Below are positions 34,282 through 49,800 of a stretch of 64,000 nt of DNA, in pieces. Within the stretch, counting starts at the first letter, position 1, and each line of letters opens with the position of its first letter. Made by a program: the position numbers and the translations under genes. The stretch is from Channallabes apus (taxonomy: Eukaryota; Chordata; Actinopteri; Siluriformes; Clariidae): contig CM060125.1 of the NCBI GenBank assembly GCA_030522415.1, positions 1,236,401-1,300,400 of the forward strand, in the 5' to 3' direction. The notes under the pieces are model-generated. The model saw only the letters and a program-made list of their open reading frames with translations. It was not told the origin of the DNA and ran no database searches.

Positions 34282-37200
34282 TTAAAGTGACCATGGTTAT
34301 GCAAATATGCATGAAAGGTGACTAGTGAAAGTGACATGTGCAATTGTCCAGATGTATAAATATTTGGTGCAAGTGTGTATGAATGTGTCCATGATTGTCC
34401 AGTCAGTGTTGTATATATTGTGCAATATATATTGTGCTGTGCCCTCCTTCAGAAAGCAGGTTAATGCAAACCACATTCTACAAACTAAAATGGCTAAACA
34501 GCAATAAAACTGTTGGTGTACTAGTAACAGTATGCTGTTCAGTAGCACTTTGAGGTTAGGGACATATTATGAAAGAGTTACAAGAACAAAAGTTTTATCA
34601 TGTACATCAATGCAACTGACAATTACTGGTTACTGGGTGAATTATCAAACGTCCTCTCCTTTAACAAGCGTTTATCATTTAGTTATCAAGCTAAGAAAGG
34701 ACAGCTAGCATGCTAGCATCCGTAATCTGATTAGCCACGCTTCGGTGTAACTATTTATTCTGTGAAATCAGAATACTGCACAGAGCCAACAGTAGCAAGC
34801 TTCTGGGTAGCATGACTAACGCTGGCTAGTTAGCAAAAAGACTAAACTGTCATAATCAATCAGGGAAAGCCCGCGAGGCATTGCGTTTCTCTGAGGCCAA
34901 TGGTGGCTGACGATGTATTCCTGTTATTTACTATTCCCATCATACTTTCCAGAATTCTTTTTCTGTAGACTCAATATACAAGGTGTTCTCATTTTTCATT
35001 TGCAGCAGTTCCCCTCACCTCTCAAGCAAAGCTTCCTCAACACACTCCAGTAGACCTCTGCAATAAGCCACAAAATAAACAAGAACTCACAAAACATTGC
35101 ATTAGAACATACACAATTTACTAAGATGAGTAAATCTTTTTTTTTTTTATTAACTTAACAAAAAAGTGAACTTAATAAATCACTTATAAATTAACTAATT
35201 GTATTCTAAGAAATCAATATTTAAAAAGTATAGTAAATGCACAACCAAATTATTGGCACCCATACATTTGGTATATTGTGTAACCTTCCAATGCCAGCAT
35301 GGCACCACTGAGTCTTCTATAATGCTCGCTTAACAAATACAGGTGAAGGGATGTGAAACCAGTCCTCAATACAGAATCTCTCCAGTTCCTCCATGCTTCT
35401 ACATCCTCTCTTTTTGACCTCTATAGCTCACCTCTCAGGTGTTAAATGGGGAACTGGGATGTCCATGTTAAAAACTTAATTCCAGTTTCACTTCAAGTTC
35501 CAGTCAAAGGTCCAGGAGGTACATATGCAGGCTCAACATTTCTGCTGGCACACCTCCCAACTAGATTGTTGTCCGGGAAGCTAATTGTAGATTTGGAAGA
35601 TTGGTGACTCCAAAAATTTTGCGATCTTCTGTCCTTAACCATGGTACTTGAAACTAATTTCACCTGTCTAACCAAGTACATTACAACATCTTCTAGGCAG
35701 GTTTAGTAGTGACACAGTTCTTATTTCTTCCCCAGTGCATATTTTCAGGCTTAAATATTTTTATAGCCATGCATAAGCACACATATTTCCTGTGTTCATG
35801 AATGACCTTACATTTATAGAAGAGTGACACATGAAACCATCACTTCTTAAGATGTAGAAACTAAAATAGAAATAGCGACATGCTTTAATTATATGCGAAC
35901 CATAAGAATTTTTAAGAGTGCCAGTAATTTGGTTTAGTTTAAAGCATTTAATAGAAAATATGTACTTCAATTACTGTTTAGAGTTCACCCATATTAGTGT
36001 AAGATTGGGTTAATTAATAACATTAATTAACTTACGGAGATTCCTCCTTATCCCCAATAGAACTCCATTCATCACTGGATCCCTAGTGAGTATTTCAATA
36101 AATGTTTTATTATAACCATTATTATTAGTACACAAACATATTTATTAAAGAGTTGCTAGAAGGACAGGAGGGTTAGAGGATGCAGTTAAGTCAATCTGAG
36201 TTGCTGTTCTTACCAGTGAATCTGGGTGAAGGTCTATGTTTTTCTGCATGGATGATTTAATTGTTTCATTGCCAACTGAAGACAGAAATGAAACAAATGC
36301 ATCATCTTTTGGTTCATCGTTTCACAGAGCCACAAATACGCATTACTTCCTGTGTCACTTACTCATATGTTGTATGAAACACTGAAATAAATGTGAATTA
36401 TATATTACAATGTTTATAATGTAACTGATATAAAGGAACTTGTCTTGCAGATCTTATACAGCGTCATATGTAAATAAAATTAACATAATTTTTATTTTAT
36501 TAATAACAGTGTGTGATAACTACCAAATTGCTGTGATTTAAGAATTGATTTACAGTCTAGCTTTGGATTTGTTGCATTGTATCTAAGTGGTTGTTTATTA
36601 CCATAATTTCCGAGTTGCAATAATTAAATTTTTAAATATAAATTATATTTGTATAATATGTTTAATGTTAAGAACTGCTAGTGCTATTTAAACATTAGTA
36701 AATTATATATGTCAAGCTTGAGATCTAGTGATTAATACTCGAAGACTAATTAGGAGTAAAATGAAAATGTATTGGTAATGAAACTCTCAGGATAATAAAA
36801 TTGTCTTCTGTTGCAGACGTGTATTTTGATCTGCCTCTTGTATACTTGAAATCCATGAAAATATTGAAGTTTCACTCTTGAACCACTGGCAGCTTGTTGA
36901 TGGACAAATGGTTACCATTTTTATTCAATGCCACATAGTAAGTAAACGTCCTGCACTAAATACAAAAGACAGTCACACTGTAATATTGTTAGCCTTTCAA
37001 TGACGATCATCAGAATATCAGCAACATCATAAACCGCATGAAGAAGGCTTTGCAACCACCTCCCCAAGTAGAGTCTTGGATCTCGTGGTTAACGCAATTA
37101 TGGGGATGAGGATGGGTTCCCTGTCGAGTCTGGTTCCTCTCAAGGTTTCTTCCTATTACCATCTCAGGGAGTTTTTCCTTGCCACTGTCGCCCTCGGGCT

Positions 37201-40200
37201 TGCTCACCAGGGACTATCTGAACATTTTGATTCATACACATTCACATTCCATACAAACTTAAATAATTCTTTTGATTGTGTAAAGCTGTTTTGAGACAAT
37301 GTCAATTGTTAAAAGCGCTATACAAATAAAACTGAATTGAATTGAATTAACCGCCTCTGCTCAAAGGACGCTGTATCATGGCTGACTCTGTGCTCTGGAC
37401 CCAGCATCCTAACAAGCTGCAAAGAAAATTATTTAATTGTACTGTAAAGTATATGTGGCAAATAAAGGCTCTCTATATCAGGCACTAAGTCTGATGGTGC
37501 ATCAATTCAGGCGTTTCTGTTTTTCTGGAAGGGAAGCGCACTCTGGAATCGGGTCAGACAGTGAACTCACCAGACCACATGATATTTTTCCATTATGCCA
37601 AAGTCCAACCTTTATGCTTCCTAGTAAACTTAAGCCTTATTCCTAATTCATCTCAATAACAAGTGGTTTTCTTTTGGCGACACAGCTGTTTAGTCAGAAT
37701 CCTTTTCGTCACATTGTGCGTGTGGAAATGCTCTTCCTTTCACTACTAAACAACAGTTTTCATTTCTACTGTTGATTTTTTATGAAGCAATCTTAAGTAT
37801 TTAAGTGATCAGCTAGTTGACAGTTTTATGTAGTACTTCCAGGTTTGATTAATGTGTTCATGAGTTCTAAACTCAATTCCAGTCATTTCAGCAGTCTCCT
37901 TAATTGGAACCCTTTTGAACCAAATGACCGTTCAACAAAAATAATTGTTGCTGCTGAAACACAACCACTGCAGTAATTATCCAATCAAAGCCTCTTATGT
38001 ATTTGCTTATTTACATCCAACTGGCAACTTTTTTGCTTTGGCAATGTACAACTGAAGAACGGATTAAATTCTACTTACAATGCTCTTCAGGAACTCTTTT
38101 TCTGACAGGCAAGTGTTTTGCCAAAGATGTAATCTTATCAGGAAAAACACTGCATGTCTGTGGAAACACACACAACCAGCTTACAGAGTGTTTTAACCGC
38201 AGACAATTTAGAAGTAATTCAGTATGTACAAAGATTTTAAAAACAAGATTTTGGTTCAGTTAGTACAATTCTCAGGTTTCATAGTTTATACATAATAATG
38301 CATACAATGTGGTTTGTCAGTATTAACTGAATATAGTTCACACCTCAAGATCGCTGTCATCCATAGTCTGCGAGTGCTGAAGATCAGGGTTGTTTGCAGT
38401 GTCCAGCAACTCTATGACCAAATTACGTGTCAAGAGTTGGGTAATGAAAGCATGCTAGTTGTGGGGGAGAGAAAGAGAGAAAAAGAGCAAATATTTAAGG
38501 ATAGTGAGCGTTAATACTGAGATCGGTATAGTAACTTGTATAATTTAAAAACATGCTAATTCATACTAAGTAAGTAACACAGTCAAATCTTTGTAAAGCA
38601 TTTACAAAGGGTGAGTTTTGGGTTGGGATATTAACTGCTCTTGCATGGATCACCCAGCTGTTAGGTGGTGAGAATTCTGAAACAGATATTATATGATTTT
38701 AAAATATTCGTAAAATTGCTATTGTTATTGTAATTGTTACATCCTTTTATTGCCTCCAAGTCAAGTAGGCTTTATTGTCACTTCAGCCATATCCAGTTTA
38801 GTACAAAGTGAAACGAAACAACGTTCCTCCAGGACCAAGGTGCTACATGCAATATAAATCATATACATTTACAACATAAATTAACAGAAAAACTAACTAG
38901 CTAATTAAGAAGACTAATTAGCTGGCTAGCTGAGACAAGACAGATTAACATGACAACGTAAATTAAAAACATCCATTAACAAAAAACTAACTAGCTACTG
39001 TAACTTAGTTCCCAGCTAGCCAGCTAATTAGGTCTCTATTAACAGTAACAGGCATTGCAACATGGAATATAAAATCTATTGTCACTCTAGTGAAAGCCTT
39101 TAAAAAGGGTACTGCACATTTTTTTATGACATTATACAGTATTTATTTTTTATTTTTTATTTATTTTTTTAAATAAGATCAATGAGAACTCATTGTGAAA
39201 AGCTGTGGTTAAGGGGACCATAAAGTAACCCCTGTGGTTTCTTTATAGTCCCGTTAACCGCACTGCTTGACACTGGTATCAGGTTAACCTCCTGATGCCA
39301 CGTATGTGAATTTTTTGCTTTGACTTAATGCTCTAGATATTATATTGTTGCACTCAATGAAATACGTAATAAACCCTTGCTATATTTTACCATGGCCACC
39401 GTGTACAGACGCCCGGGGCCATATCCCGATTTTCTTAAAGAATTTGGACATCTGCTATCAGACCTATTGGTTAACTCTGACAAAGTATTGATAGTAGGAG
39501 ACTTTAACATTCATGTAGATGATGTTAACGACGCTTTAGCACTCACATTTATGGATTTACTAAATTCCTTTGGGGTTAAACAAAATATAATTGGAGCAAC
39601 TCACCGCTTTAATCATATGCTAGATTTAATTATATCCCATGGTATAGATGTCTCTAATATAGAGATCATACCTCAAAGTGATGATATCACAGATCATCAC
39701 CTCCTGATATATACTCTACCCGGAGAACAGATTAGCTGTGTCTCCCCACGTTATCAATCTGTTAGAAATATGAATCCCACTACTAAAGACAGATTCACAA
39801 GTAATCTGCCGGATCTGTCCCAATTTCTTATTAGACCCCTAAATGCAGATGATCTAGATGAAGTGACTAGCAGCATGGGCACTATTGTTACCAGTACATT
39901 AGACACTGTTGCTCCCATCAGATTAAAAAAAGTCAGAGATAAAACACTTGCACCGTCGTACAACAGTCATACTCGCGCCCTAAAGAGAGCAACCCGTAAC
40001 CTCGAGCGAAAATGGAGGAAAACTAAATTAGAAGTTTTTCGAATTGCATATAAAGACAGTATGTGCAGCGACAGACAGGCTCTAAAAACTGCTAGGACTG
40101 AGCATCTTAGCCAACTGATAGCAAGAAACCAAAACACTCCCAGGTTCTTATTTAGTACAGTGGCTCGCCTAACAAAACCTAAGATGCCCGCAGAGAGTAT

Positions 40201-43200
40201 TCCATCACAGTTTAGAAGTGAAGACTTTATTGACTTCTTTAATGGAAAAAAATCTATAGTATCAGGAAGAAAATAACGGAGGTTCAACCTCTAATAGTAT
40301 CTCACGATCCAGTTCAGCCTATAGCTTCACATTTAGATTTTCAGTCCTTTACAGGTATAGGACAGGAAGAGCTGTATAAACTCATCACCTCGGCTAAATC
40401 AACAACGTGCCTGTTAGACCCAATCCCAACCAGATTCTTAAAGGAAGTGATGCTTATGGTTGGAGAGCCACTTCTAAACATTATTAATTCTTCATTACAT
40501 CTAGGTCACGTCCCTAAACCTTTCAAGTTAGCAGTTATTAAGCCGCTCCTTAAAAAATCTAATTTGGACGCGAATGAAATAAATTACAGACCGATTTCAA
40601 ACCTTCCGTTCATATCAAAAATACTAGAAAAACTAGTATCAGCTCAAATATGCACATTCTTGCAGGATACTGTAACAACATCCTTGAAGAATTTCAGTCA
40701 GGTTTCAGGCCCCATCATAGCACAGAAACTGCACTAGTTAAGATTACAAACGACTTGTTTTTAGCTTCAGACCAAGGCTGCATCTCAATACTAGTCCTGC
40801 TTGATCTTAGTGCTGCATTCGACACTGTAGATCATAATATTCTCATAGATCGCTTACAAAATTATATAGGTATTCAGGGACAGGCATTAAAATGGTTTAG
40901 ATCATACCTGTCTGATCGATACCATTTTGTAGATCTAAATGGAGAACCGTCTGGTGTAATGCCACTGAAATATGGGGTCCCACAAGGGTCAGTTTTAGGA
41001 CCACTGCTGTTCTCAATATACATGCTTCCCTTGGGTAACATCATTAGAAGACATGGGATTAGTTTCCATTGTTATGCTGATTATACCCAATTATATATCT
41101 CAACAAAACCAGACGAAATATCTAATTTGTCTGGCCTAACTGTGTGTGTCCAGGACATTAAAGATTGGACGACCAATAACTTTCTTTTATTAAATTCAGA
41201 TAAGACAGAGATATTACTCATCGGCCCAAAAACCAGCACACAACAGCTTTCACAATTCAGTCTGCGTTTAGAAGGATTTACTGTTACTACCAGCTCAACA
41301 GTAAAAGACCTGGGCGTAATATTAGACAGTAACTTGTCCTTTGAAAATCACATTTCAAATATCACAAAAACAGTATTGCCAAACTTAGGAGCATCTTATC
41401 CGTATCTGATGCAGAAAAGCTAGTTCATGCATGCATGACCTCCAGACTGGACTATTGTAATGCATTACTAGGTGGTTGTCCTGCATCCTCAATAAACAAG
41501 CTTCAGTTAGTCCAAAATGCAGCCACCAGGGTTCTCACTAGATCCAGAAAACATGATCATATAACCCCAATATTATCATCCCTGCACTGGCTACCTGTTC
41601 AGTTTAAAATAAATTACAAAATAGTATTACTTACATACTTACATACATTACTTACTAACCAGTCTTCTGTTGCGCTACAATCCACCACGTGCCTTAAGAT
41701 CACAAAGCTCCGGACTTCTGGTAGTTCCCAGAATTTCAAAATCTACAAAAGGGGGTAGGGCTTTTTCATATTTAGCTCCAAAGCTTTGGAATAGCCTTCC
41801 AGGCAGTGTTCGGGGAGCAGACACGGTTTCTCAGTTCAAAAGTAGACTCAAGACGCATCTCTTTAATCTGGCATACACATAACTCATCCCATAATCTCAT
41901 ACTCCAGTACACCTATACCGAATGGCAACTACGCTAATTCTCTCCATCTGTTCTGTATTTCTCTACCCATCCCGAGGCATCGGGAGATTTTGCCAGCTTC
42001 AGTAGACAAAGGCCGACCCTGCGAGGTTCCTGAGGCATCCAGAGAAGGACCAGCTCCAGCTGGATTCAGCTTTATGATGGTTGGAGCTACACATGCTGCT
42101 CCTGTGCTTCCAGTGATCCAGACCTCATCTGCCCTCTGCACCTACTGACTCGTCCCTATGCTGAACTGGACTTCATATTAATTTAAAGAACTTCTGTCAT
42201 ATTGAACTTTCACCTGCACAACACACAAGATGTTATATAATTTCTATCTGTTATCACCCAAATGAGGATGGGTTCCCTGTTGAGTCTGGTTCCTCTCAAG
42301 GTTTCTTCCTAATGCCATCTCAGGGAGTTTTTCCTTGCCACCGTCGCCGTCACCCTTGGCTTGCTCATCAGAGACATTTCATTCATTCATCTCATTATTA
42401 TCTAGACACATTTTTCTCACACATACACACTTCCAATTATTTTCTTTTCTAAAAAATTCTTTCACTTGTAAATTTTCTTTCATTTTTGTGAAGCTGCTTT
42501 GAGACAATGACCATTGTTAAAAGTGCTATATAAATAAAATTGAATTGAATTGAATATTATTCTCATTTTGTTTTTAAATCACACCAGAACCAATAGTCTC
42601 TCAGACAAGTGTTGAAACTTTTTAAATAAAATCATATATATTATATTGCACCTGCAGCAGCTTCTCAGCTGTGGGCCGCTTCCGAGAACTTTTGGTAAGC
42701 GCCATCTTGACGAAACAGTGGAATTCTTTGGACCTTTAATACAAATGGATAATCATGAACATATTTTTAAAATATGCAACCAGAACTGAAAAAGATGTCC
42801 ATGAGCCTGCATCTTTACCATTTGGACTTGTCCTTCAGTTTGGGTGGCTGGAAGCTGCTTTTGGACATCAGCATTAAAGCTCTGGGAAAAATAATTAAAC
42901 AGCATCATGTTTACATGACTAGAGGTGAAATAACTAAATCACAGTTTAGAAATGGCACTATTTAATCTCATCAATCAAAATAGGATGGAATTAAATAACC
43001 CAGCAGTAATTTTTGGTCGTATAGTGGGAATGTTAATTTGACAAATGTTACAGATGTTGTTACAGACAGTATCTGTTATTAGGTAGCTTATGAATGTCAG
43101 AATTCCTTTGATAAAATTACCTTTGACTTATGTTGCCTATACGTATATGCCATTTGGGAAAATGTTGAATGACGATCCCCAACAAAACATTGCAAATACA

Positions 43201-43837
43201 ACTTTCATTTATAGTATTTATTGTTCTATTTATTTATCTTTTTATTTGTAATAAAAAAAAACTGCAGATGAGGCTATAAAAGGTACATGAATTGCTTTTT
43301 TATGCAACAAACAACTTAACTATTCCAAGTCAAAAGAAAACAAGAAAATCTGCTACACAACAGCAATTTACCAAACTGTCAAATCTGGAAGCAGTTAAAT
43401 GGAAAAAAGAAATAACAGGATGTACAGGCATGTGCTGCTTAACATCTGAAATCTGTTCTGTGTAGCCAGATGTTATGCAGTTTGGATGTTGTGCAAACAC
43501 CATTTAAGAATACAGTACTGTAGATTCTTAGCAAAACTCTATGGGGTACTGAGGTGTTGTGTGCCCGGCCTAAGTCTTAAGCTTAGTCTCATTTTGTTTT
43601 GTGGTTATAAACTCCAACTGAAAATACTGAAACTAAAGTTCCTATTATGAGCATACCAGTCAAAACAATCTTGATTAATCTTCTTCATCAGTTTGTTATC
43701 TAAAAAAAGCAAAAGCTTGTCTTATCCCGAAACCTACTCGGGTGCCATCAAAAAAAGGACACGTTTTGGTAAAGACCTATTTGGGTACATATTTTGCTAT
43801 GCAATCAATAGTTTTCAAGATTCAAACAATATACAGT

Positions 43838-43875
<38 letters not shown>

Positions 43876-46800
43876 GGTACACATGTCCTCACCTCATTGG
43901 GTGTAGATCAAACATTGGTGGTTGAAGTTCTGCTAGTTCTATGGCTGTTATCCCCACTGCCCAGATGTCGCACAGTTGGTTATAGCCACCTTTCCGCTCT
44001 ACAGCTGCCACCTCTGGAGCCATCCTGAGACACAGGAAAGGGCCAAAAGAGAAAGACAATTTTCAAGCTCCTAACATGCAACAGGACTTTGCTCATTAGC
44101 AAAATAGATGAGTGTGTGTCCTTTCTTGATTTGATGCTGCACTCGTGAAGGATTTGCAAATAGAAAATTAAGGACATGCTAGTAGCAGGCTGGCCATGAC
44201 CTTTTCCTTTACTCTACTGCTTTTCATACATGTACAATGTTTTATGTATAACAGGCTCTACAGTGATGATTATAACCGCTATAACTCTTATTAAACATCT
44301 AGAAACCTTTGAGCTTTCTGATAATTCTGAAGAATGCGTGAATGTGATTCGTATTGTGTTGCGAGTTGTATTGTATCCAAGGACCTTGTGTACCTATGAG
44401 GTCGAGCAATCTTCCATAACTTTTCATTTTTTCTTAATGTAATTGTAACAGAAGAAGCTGTGTTTTCAGATCACATCACAAATAATTCATGACATATTAC
44501 TGCCCAGTCATTCAACACATCAAACCCCAGCTCTCTGTTCACAGATTATCCTGTCCTTCACTGCCAGTTACTTCTCTAAGGCTCAGTCCACTTGTCCACA
44601 GTCCACCTGCATGCATCCCTTCTCAGCTCTGTGCAGAGGAATTACTCTCGCTTTTTGACTTGACCTACTCTCCTGCTCTAAATCGGGATGCCCCATTTAC
44701 TTTGTGAAACTCCATCAAAAATTCCAGAAAAGCACATGTACTGTAGATTCTGCAACATACAGTATATCCCTCGATGTCTTCAAAAACTCCATCGATGCCT
44801 ACCAGATATTTTTCAGATATGATCTCTGCAAACTGCCATAACTTCTTGTTCAACACAGTTAGCGCTGAACTAAAACCCCCAGTTACCACGTACTCAACAC
44901 TCTTTGAGCAAGATTGAAATTAGATCACACAATCTAATCCTGAAACCTCTGTAAACATGCTGTGAACTTCAATTCTGTCACTTTAATTCCCTTCCCATGT
45001 TAGCGGATTGAATATCCAATATAAAACCCACAGTTTCCCTACTTGATCATTTGATATCAAGGTCATACTTTCTTTCTACAGTATTATTAATACCACATCA
45101 GTCATTTACCTGGTCCTAACATGTTTGCTTTTTCCCTGGTCTTCCTAAATTAAATATACAGTATATTCATTTATACTGAAATTTTTTATTTCCACAATCC
45201 ATCCTAAATGTAATGTTTAAACAATTTATTGTTTATTATTTATTTAAAATGTTTTAACATGCAAGGTGCAAAGGTACAGATGTTCTTATCATTAAAAGTC
45301 ACTCATAAGTGATTTTTGGTGTCTCCAAAGTCTCTTGAGTAGCGACTAGTACTCACCAGTATGGGGTACCAATAAAGGACTTTCTCTTCACAACAGATGC
45401 ATTTATTTCTGCTGCTACTCCAAAATCAGCTAAGTTGAATAAAGAAGAATACAATTAAAAGAATGTATGGCTTTGTTTACGTGTGAGAAAAGCGAACGGC
45501 TTGACTGACCTAGTTTGACATCTCCTCTCTCAGTCAAAAGGATGTTGGCTCCCTGTGGAGAATAAAATAAGACAAAGAGTGCACACATGACCCTTGATTC
45601 TTACTTATCCCCATCCCCCCCACCCCCACCCCATTCAATCATTCAATGCATTGATGCAACACAGAGCACAAGTTGGATTATTGTTAAAAATGACTGGTCT
45701 TACTTTTATATCTCTGTGCATTTTTCCCATCATATGTAAATAATGTAGTCCCTGTAAAAGAAAAGAAATGGTATCGTGTACACATTTATCACACAACATT
45801 ATACAGAGGTATACGAAGAGGTTTTGAAAGATTAATCTTTACTCTGATGCCAAGTTTAATCTCACAATCACATTTGCATACAATCACAAGTGCAACTGCC
45901 GACCCTAAACCCAAAGCAAAGCCAGCCATTCATGGTTGCAGCCTGGCAGTCAGCATTCCAGTCCAGTCCAACAGTGTTCAGTGGGGTTGACATCAGGACT
46001 CCTCATTTCTCACATTTCGCCATCCTTGGCAAACCAAACCATGTTATTGGAGCTCACTTTGTTTACTGGGGCATTCTCATTCAGGAACAGGTTTGGGCTT
46101 TTTAGTTCCAGGAAATGAAAATCTTAACGTGACAGCATGCACAGACAGTGTGAATGACCGTGTTTTGTAGGAGGTGAAAGGAAATAAAAGGAATTTTTAT
46201 TTCCTTCAGTTTGTGGAAGAACCACATAAGGGTGTGATGGTCAGGTGTCTAAAGACATTTGGCCATTATACTGTACATAATCAGTCAGGCAGCTTTTTGT
46301 TCTGTAATATTGACAGCACTCTCTTCCTTACCTGTAGTGTTTCTCTGCATACGTATGCTATCTGTCTCTCTTTCAGGGGTCCAGTCACTGGAAACACACC
46401 GGTCACCTCTTTTAGAAACTTATTTAGGTATTTAGAGAAATCAGCATCCTAAGTTTTTAAAAGTTTGCCAATGGAAATGTCTTAAAGAATTTTACATGAA
46501 ACTATATTTGCAAACTATAGTTTGCATATTTGAAAACTACTAGGATCCTTTATTTGAAAACCGTACTCAATAACCATTAAAGCATCACTGGCATAGTGGT
46601 CAACAGTAAGCCCTGCTAAACCTTACCGTGGTAGATGTCTTGTAGTGACCCTCCTCCACAGAACTCCATGCAGATCCACAGTTTGTTGTTTCTGTTAAAT
46701 TTAGTAGTGTGATTAAATTTGTGTCACTGCTATCTATAACCAATTCCATCAATATAACAAAAAAAATATATCTGAATGACTATTTGTGCATATACAGTAT

Positions 46801-49800
46801 GGCAAATAAACCTGAGGTAGCTGCCAAAGTATGCCACAATGTTTTTGTGCACGCAGTCCTTCATCATGGTAATCTCCTGCTGAATGCTTGAAATGTCATC
46901 TCCTAAAACACAGACAGTTTTAATTTGGTCTGAAATCTGCCTTTTGGGATCTGCTTCAGTTACGGAACTAAGTGTAATACTACAACCTCTTTAAAAACAG
47001 TTTGATTTGAAAGTATTACCCATATAAATTTGTATATACATTATCTAAAGTTTCTTCTCTGTTCCATATTTGTCGAGTTGTGCATGTAAAGACATGTTTG
47101 TCACAGCTACTTTTTCAACATTTAGCACTTTTGCTACTTGTTAAATGCACCAAAATGCATTTGGAGAACACAAAGTGCTTGATTCTGCCAAACGACCATA
47201 AATACACCTGACTGAAGGAAACCATAAGTTGTGGGGACAGTTGTAGCTTATGACCTACCAGCATCCAGTTTGACTACTTTGATGGCTGCAATGACCGCTG
47301 TCTCAATGGTACGTGCCTATAAAGAGATTGGAAAACAAAAGTTAGAAAACTGACAAAACACTGCAAATATAATTCATAGATACATTTTTTATGTAAAAAA
47401 AAAAAATTAAACCAATGTAAATCCTGATGGCGGCACGGTGGTGCACCTCCAGGGTCCGGGTTCGATTCCCGTATCTGTGTGCATGGAGTTTGCATGTTCT
47501 CCCCATACTTGGACATGCAGATTAGACCAACTGGCGTGCCCAAATTGCCCGTTGAGTGTGGGTGTGTGTATATTTGTGCCCTGTAATTAATTGCCACCCT
47601 GTCCAGAGTGTACCCTATCTCCTGGGATAGGCTCCAGGCCCCCCGTGACCCTAAATACAGGATAAAGCTGTATAGACGATGAGTGAGTGAGTGAGTGAAT
47701 ACTGTCAAATCTTTTTCCATAAGGTTGCATAAGTTTTGACTTTTTGAATCACTCAATCTTTTTGCCTACCAACTTTAATTTGGACTTCTTAATCCGGTAA
47801 ATTTACTTTTCCAAGAAATGCTCCAGATCTATGAGATTCCAAGGGGATATTTTACTGTATACTTCGAGTACGTCAGTGCACTGTAAAAAAAACTCAGTTG
47901 GCTTCACAACAACAACAACAAAAAAACCGCTAGCAGTGTTACTATTTTCCCCTCATCTAATTAAAACCTTTTTTTTTTTTTATTATCGCATATACTGTAT
48001 GCTTTGTAAGCTTGCAGAAGATCATGGCTTTAGCAGATGAATTAAACCAAGAATTCCTACAGACAGAGCAGCTGATCTTTATTTGGGGACAGAATTACTC
48101 CATCTTTTGGAGGTGTGTCATAATTATGTTTGAACATGAGTTCATTGTCTGGCTGGTTAATTCTGTGTCACATGGTCTATTATGTCAACTAGGTTATTGT
48201 ATAAGTTTTATTTTTGTCTTCCCCCCCTTTTGTTTTTCAATTAAATTTGATGGTTGTTCAAATATTGGTTTAAAAAGGTCTAACATGATTTATCTTGGAA
48301 TCTTTGTTTAAATTATAAAAACATCCTTATAACTTGTTTTTTTATCATGCAGAACCTCTTATGACTAGGAATGTGGCTATGTTCCAAATTAAGCAATGCC
48401 ATTTAAACCTATGTTAAATAAGAGTCGGTACACACCTGCCATCATTTTAAGTGTCTCTGATTAACCCCAAATGAAGTCACATCTTTCAGCAAAAGGCCAT
48501 GGTCCGCAGAGAGCTTCCAAAGCATCAGAGGGATCTCATTGTTAAAAGGTGTCAGTCAGGAGAAGGCTACAAAAGAATTTCTAAGCCATTAGATATGCCA
48601 AGGAAAACACTGTGTAGACAGGCATCATCAAGTGGAAAAAAATATAGAATAACAACTGGAAGTTCCTCCAAACTTGATGAAAAGACAAGAGGAAAACTGG
48701 TCAGGGAGGTTGCCAAGAGGCCTACAGCAACATTAAAGGAGCTGCAGGAATATCTGGTAAATATTGGCTCCGTAGTACATGTGATAATCTCCTGTAGTCT
48801 TCATACGTCTGGACCATGTTGAAAAAGGTGTTGAAAAGCTGAAAATGTGTTATGGTCTGATGAAACCAAGGTTAAAAGGTTAAACTTTTTGGCCATAATT
48901 CCAAAAGTTAGGTTTGGCACAAAAACAACACTGCATCATACATGCATGGTGAAGCATGGTGGTGGCAGCAAATACAATCAATGTTGGCACAAAACCTTCA
49001 GGCTTCTGCTCAAAAGCTGAAGATGAAGAGGAACTTCATCTTTCAACACATCAGCGACCCAAAGCATACATGCACATCAACAAAATAATGGCTTCACCAG
49101 AAGAATATTAAAGTTTTGTAATGGCCCAGCCTGAGCACAGACCTGAACCCGTTTGAAGATCTGAAGAGGGCTGTGCACAGAAGATGCCCTAGCAATCTGA
49201 CAGGTTTTTGAGCATTTTTGCAAAGAAGAGTGGGTAAATATTGCCAAGGCCAAGATGTGCTATGCTGACAGACACCTATTCCAAAAAGACTGAGAGCTGA
49301 TACTAAAATCAAAAGGTGCTTTAACAAAGTATTAGTTTAAGGGTGTGCATATTTATGCAACTACATTATTACAGTTTTTTTATGATTTCAGTTTATATTT
49401 AAATTGAGTTGTACAGCTTATAGGTCACATTAACGGTGGAAAAAGATCAAAATTATTTATCTTGGTCTCATTTTTTAATATAACAAACACCTAAGATTTT
49501 AACAGGGGTGCATAAACTTTTGATATCCACTATAAGCATACTATAGACAAAAAAAAAAGTTCTAGTGGCAGTGCCAGCAGAACTGAGAGATCTGTTAATG
49601 CTGAAGAGGGAAGCTCTAACTAAAAAGGAAGTATAACTTTGTTAACTTCATTTCAGCTCCCTATATCTTGCTGTAGCATAAGCTGTACTGTTACTGTAGT
49701 ATAATGTAACCATGACATGGCACAACAATGTTTTTTACTTCAATGAGTCAAAGAAGAGCCTATGATCTCCAGGCTATGTATAAATATAGCACGTGCATGA

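Larger units (their letters stand above)
32184..38157 (-). other. map4k2: map4k2 exons 13-20: regulatory linker
   Basis: Residues 309-542. Exons 13-17 give a moderately conserved stretch ([20 protein letters not shown], then [11 protein letters not shown] and [20 protein letters not shown]). Exon 18 (33200-32894, 102 codons) is a low-complexity Ser/Thr/Pro-rich insert ([16 protein letters not shown], then repeated DxSLxxD-like runs), longer than I would expect for the family. Exon 20 carries GLPPTPQVH, the proline motif that precedes the CNH domain in MAP4Ks. Such linkers carry phosphorylation and SH3-binding sites; which ones operate here cannot be read from sequence. Confidence 0.85.

Noticed and set aside
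36960..37450. Additional map4k2 exon near the L2 tail
   Set aside because: Exon 13 (ends with one spare base) joins exon 14 (starts with two) in phase and gives a protein continuous with the family, so no exon is needed here. Candidate frames had stops or no similarity.
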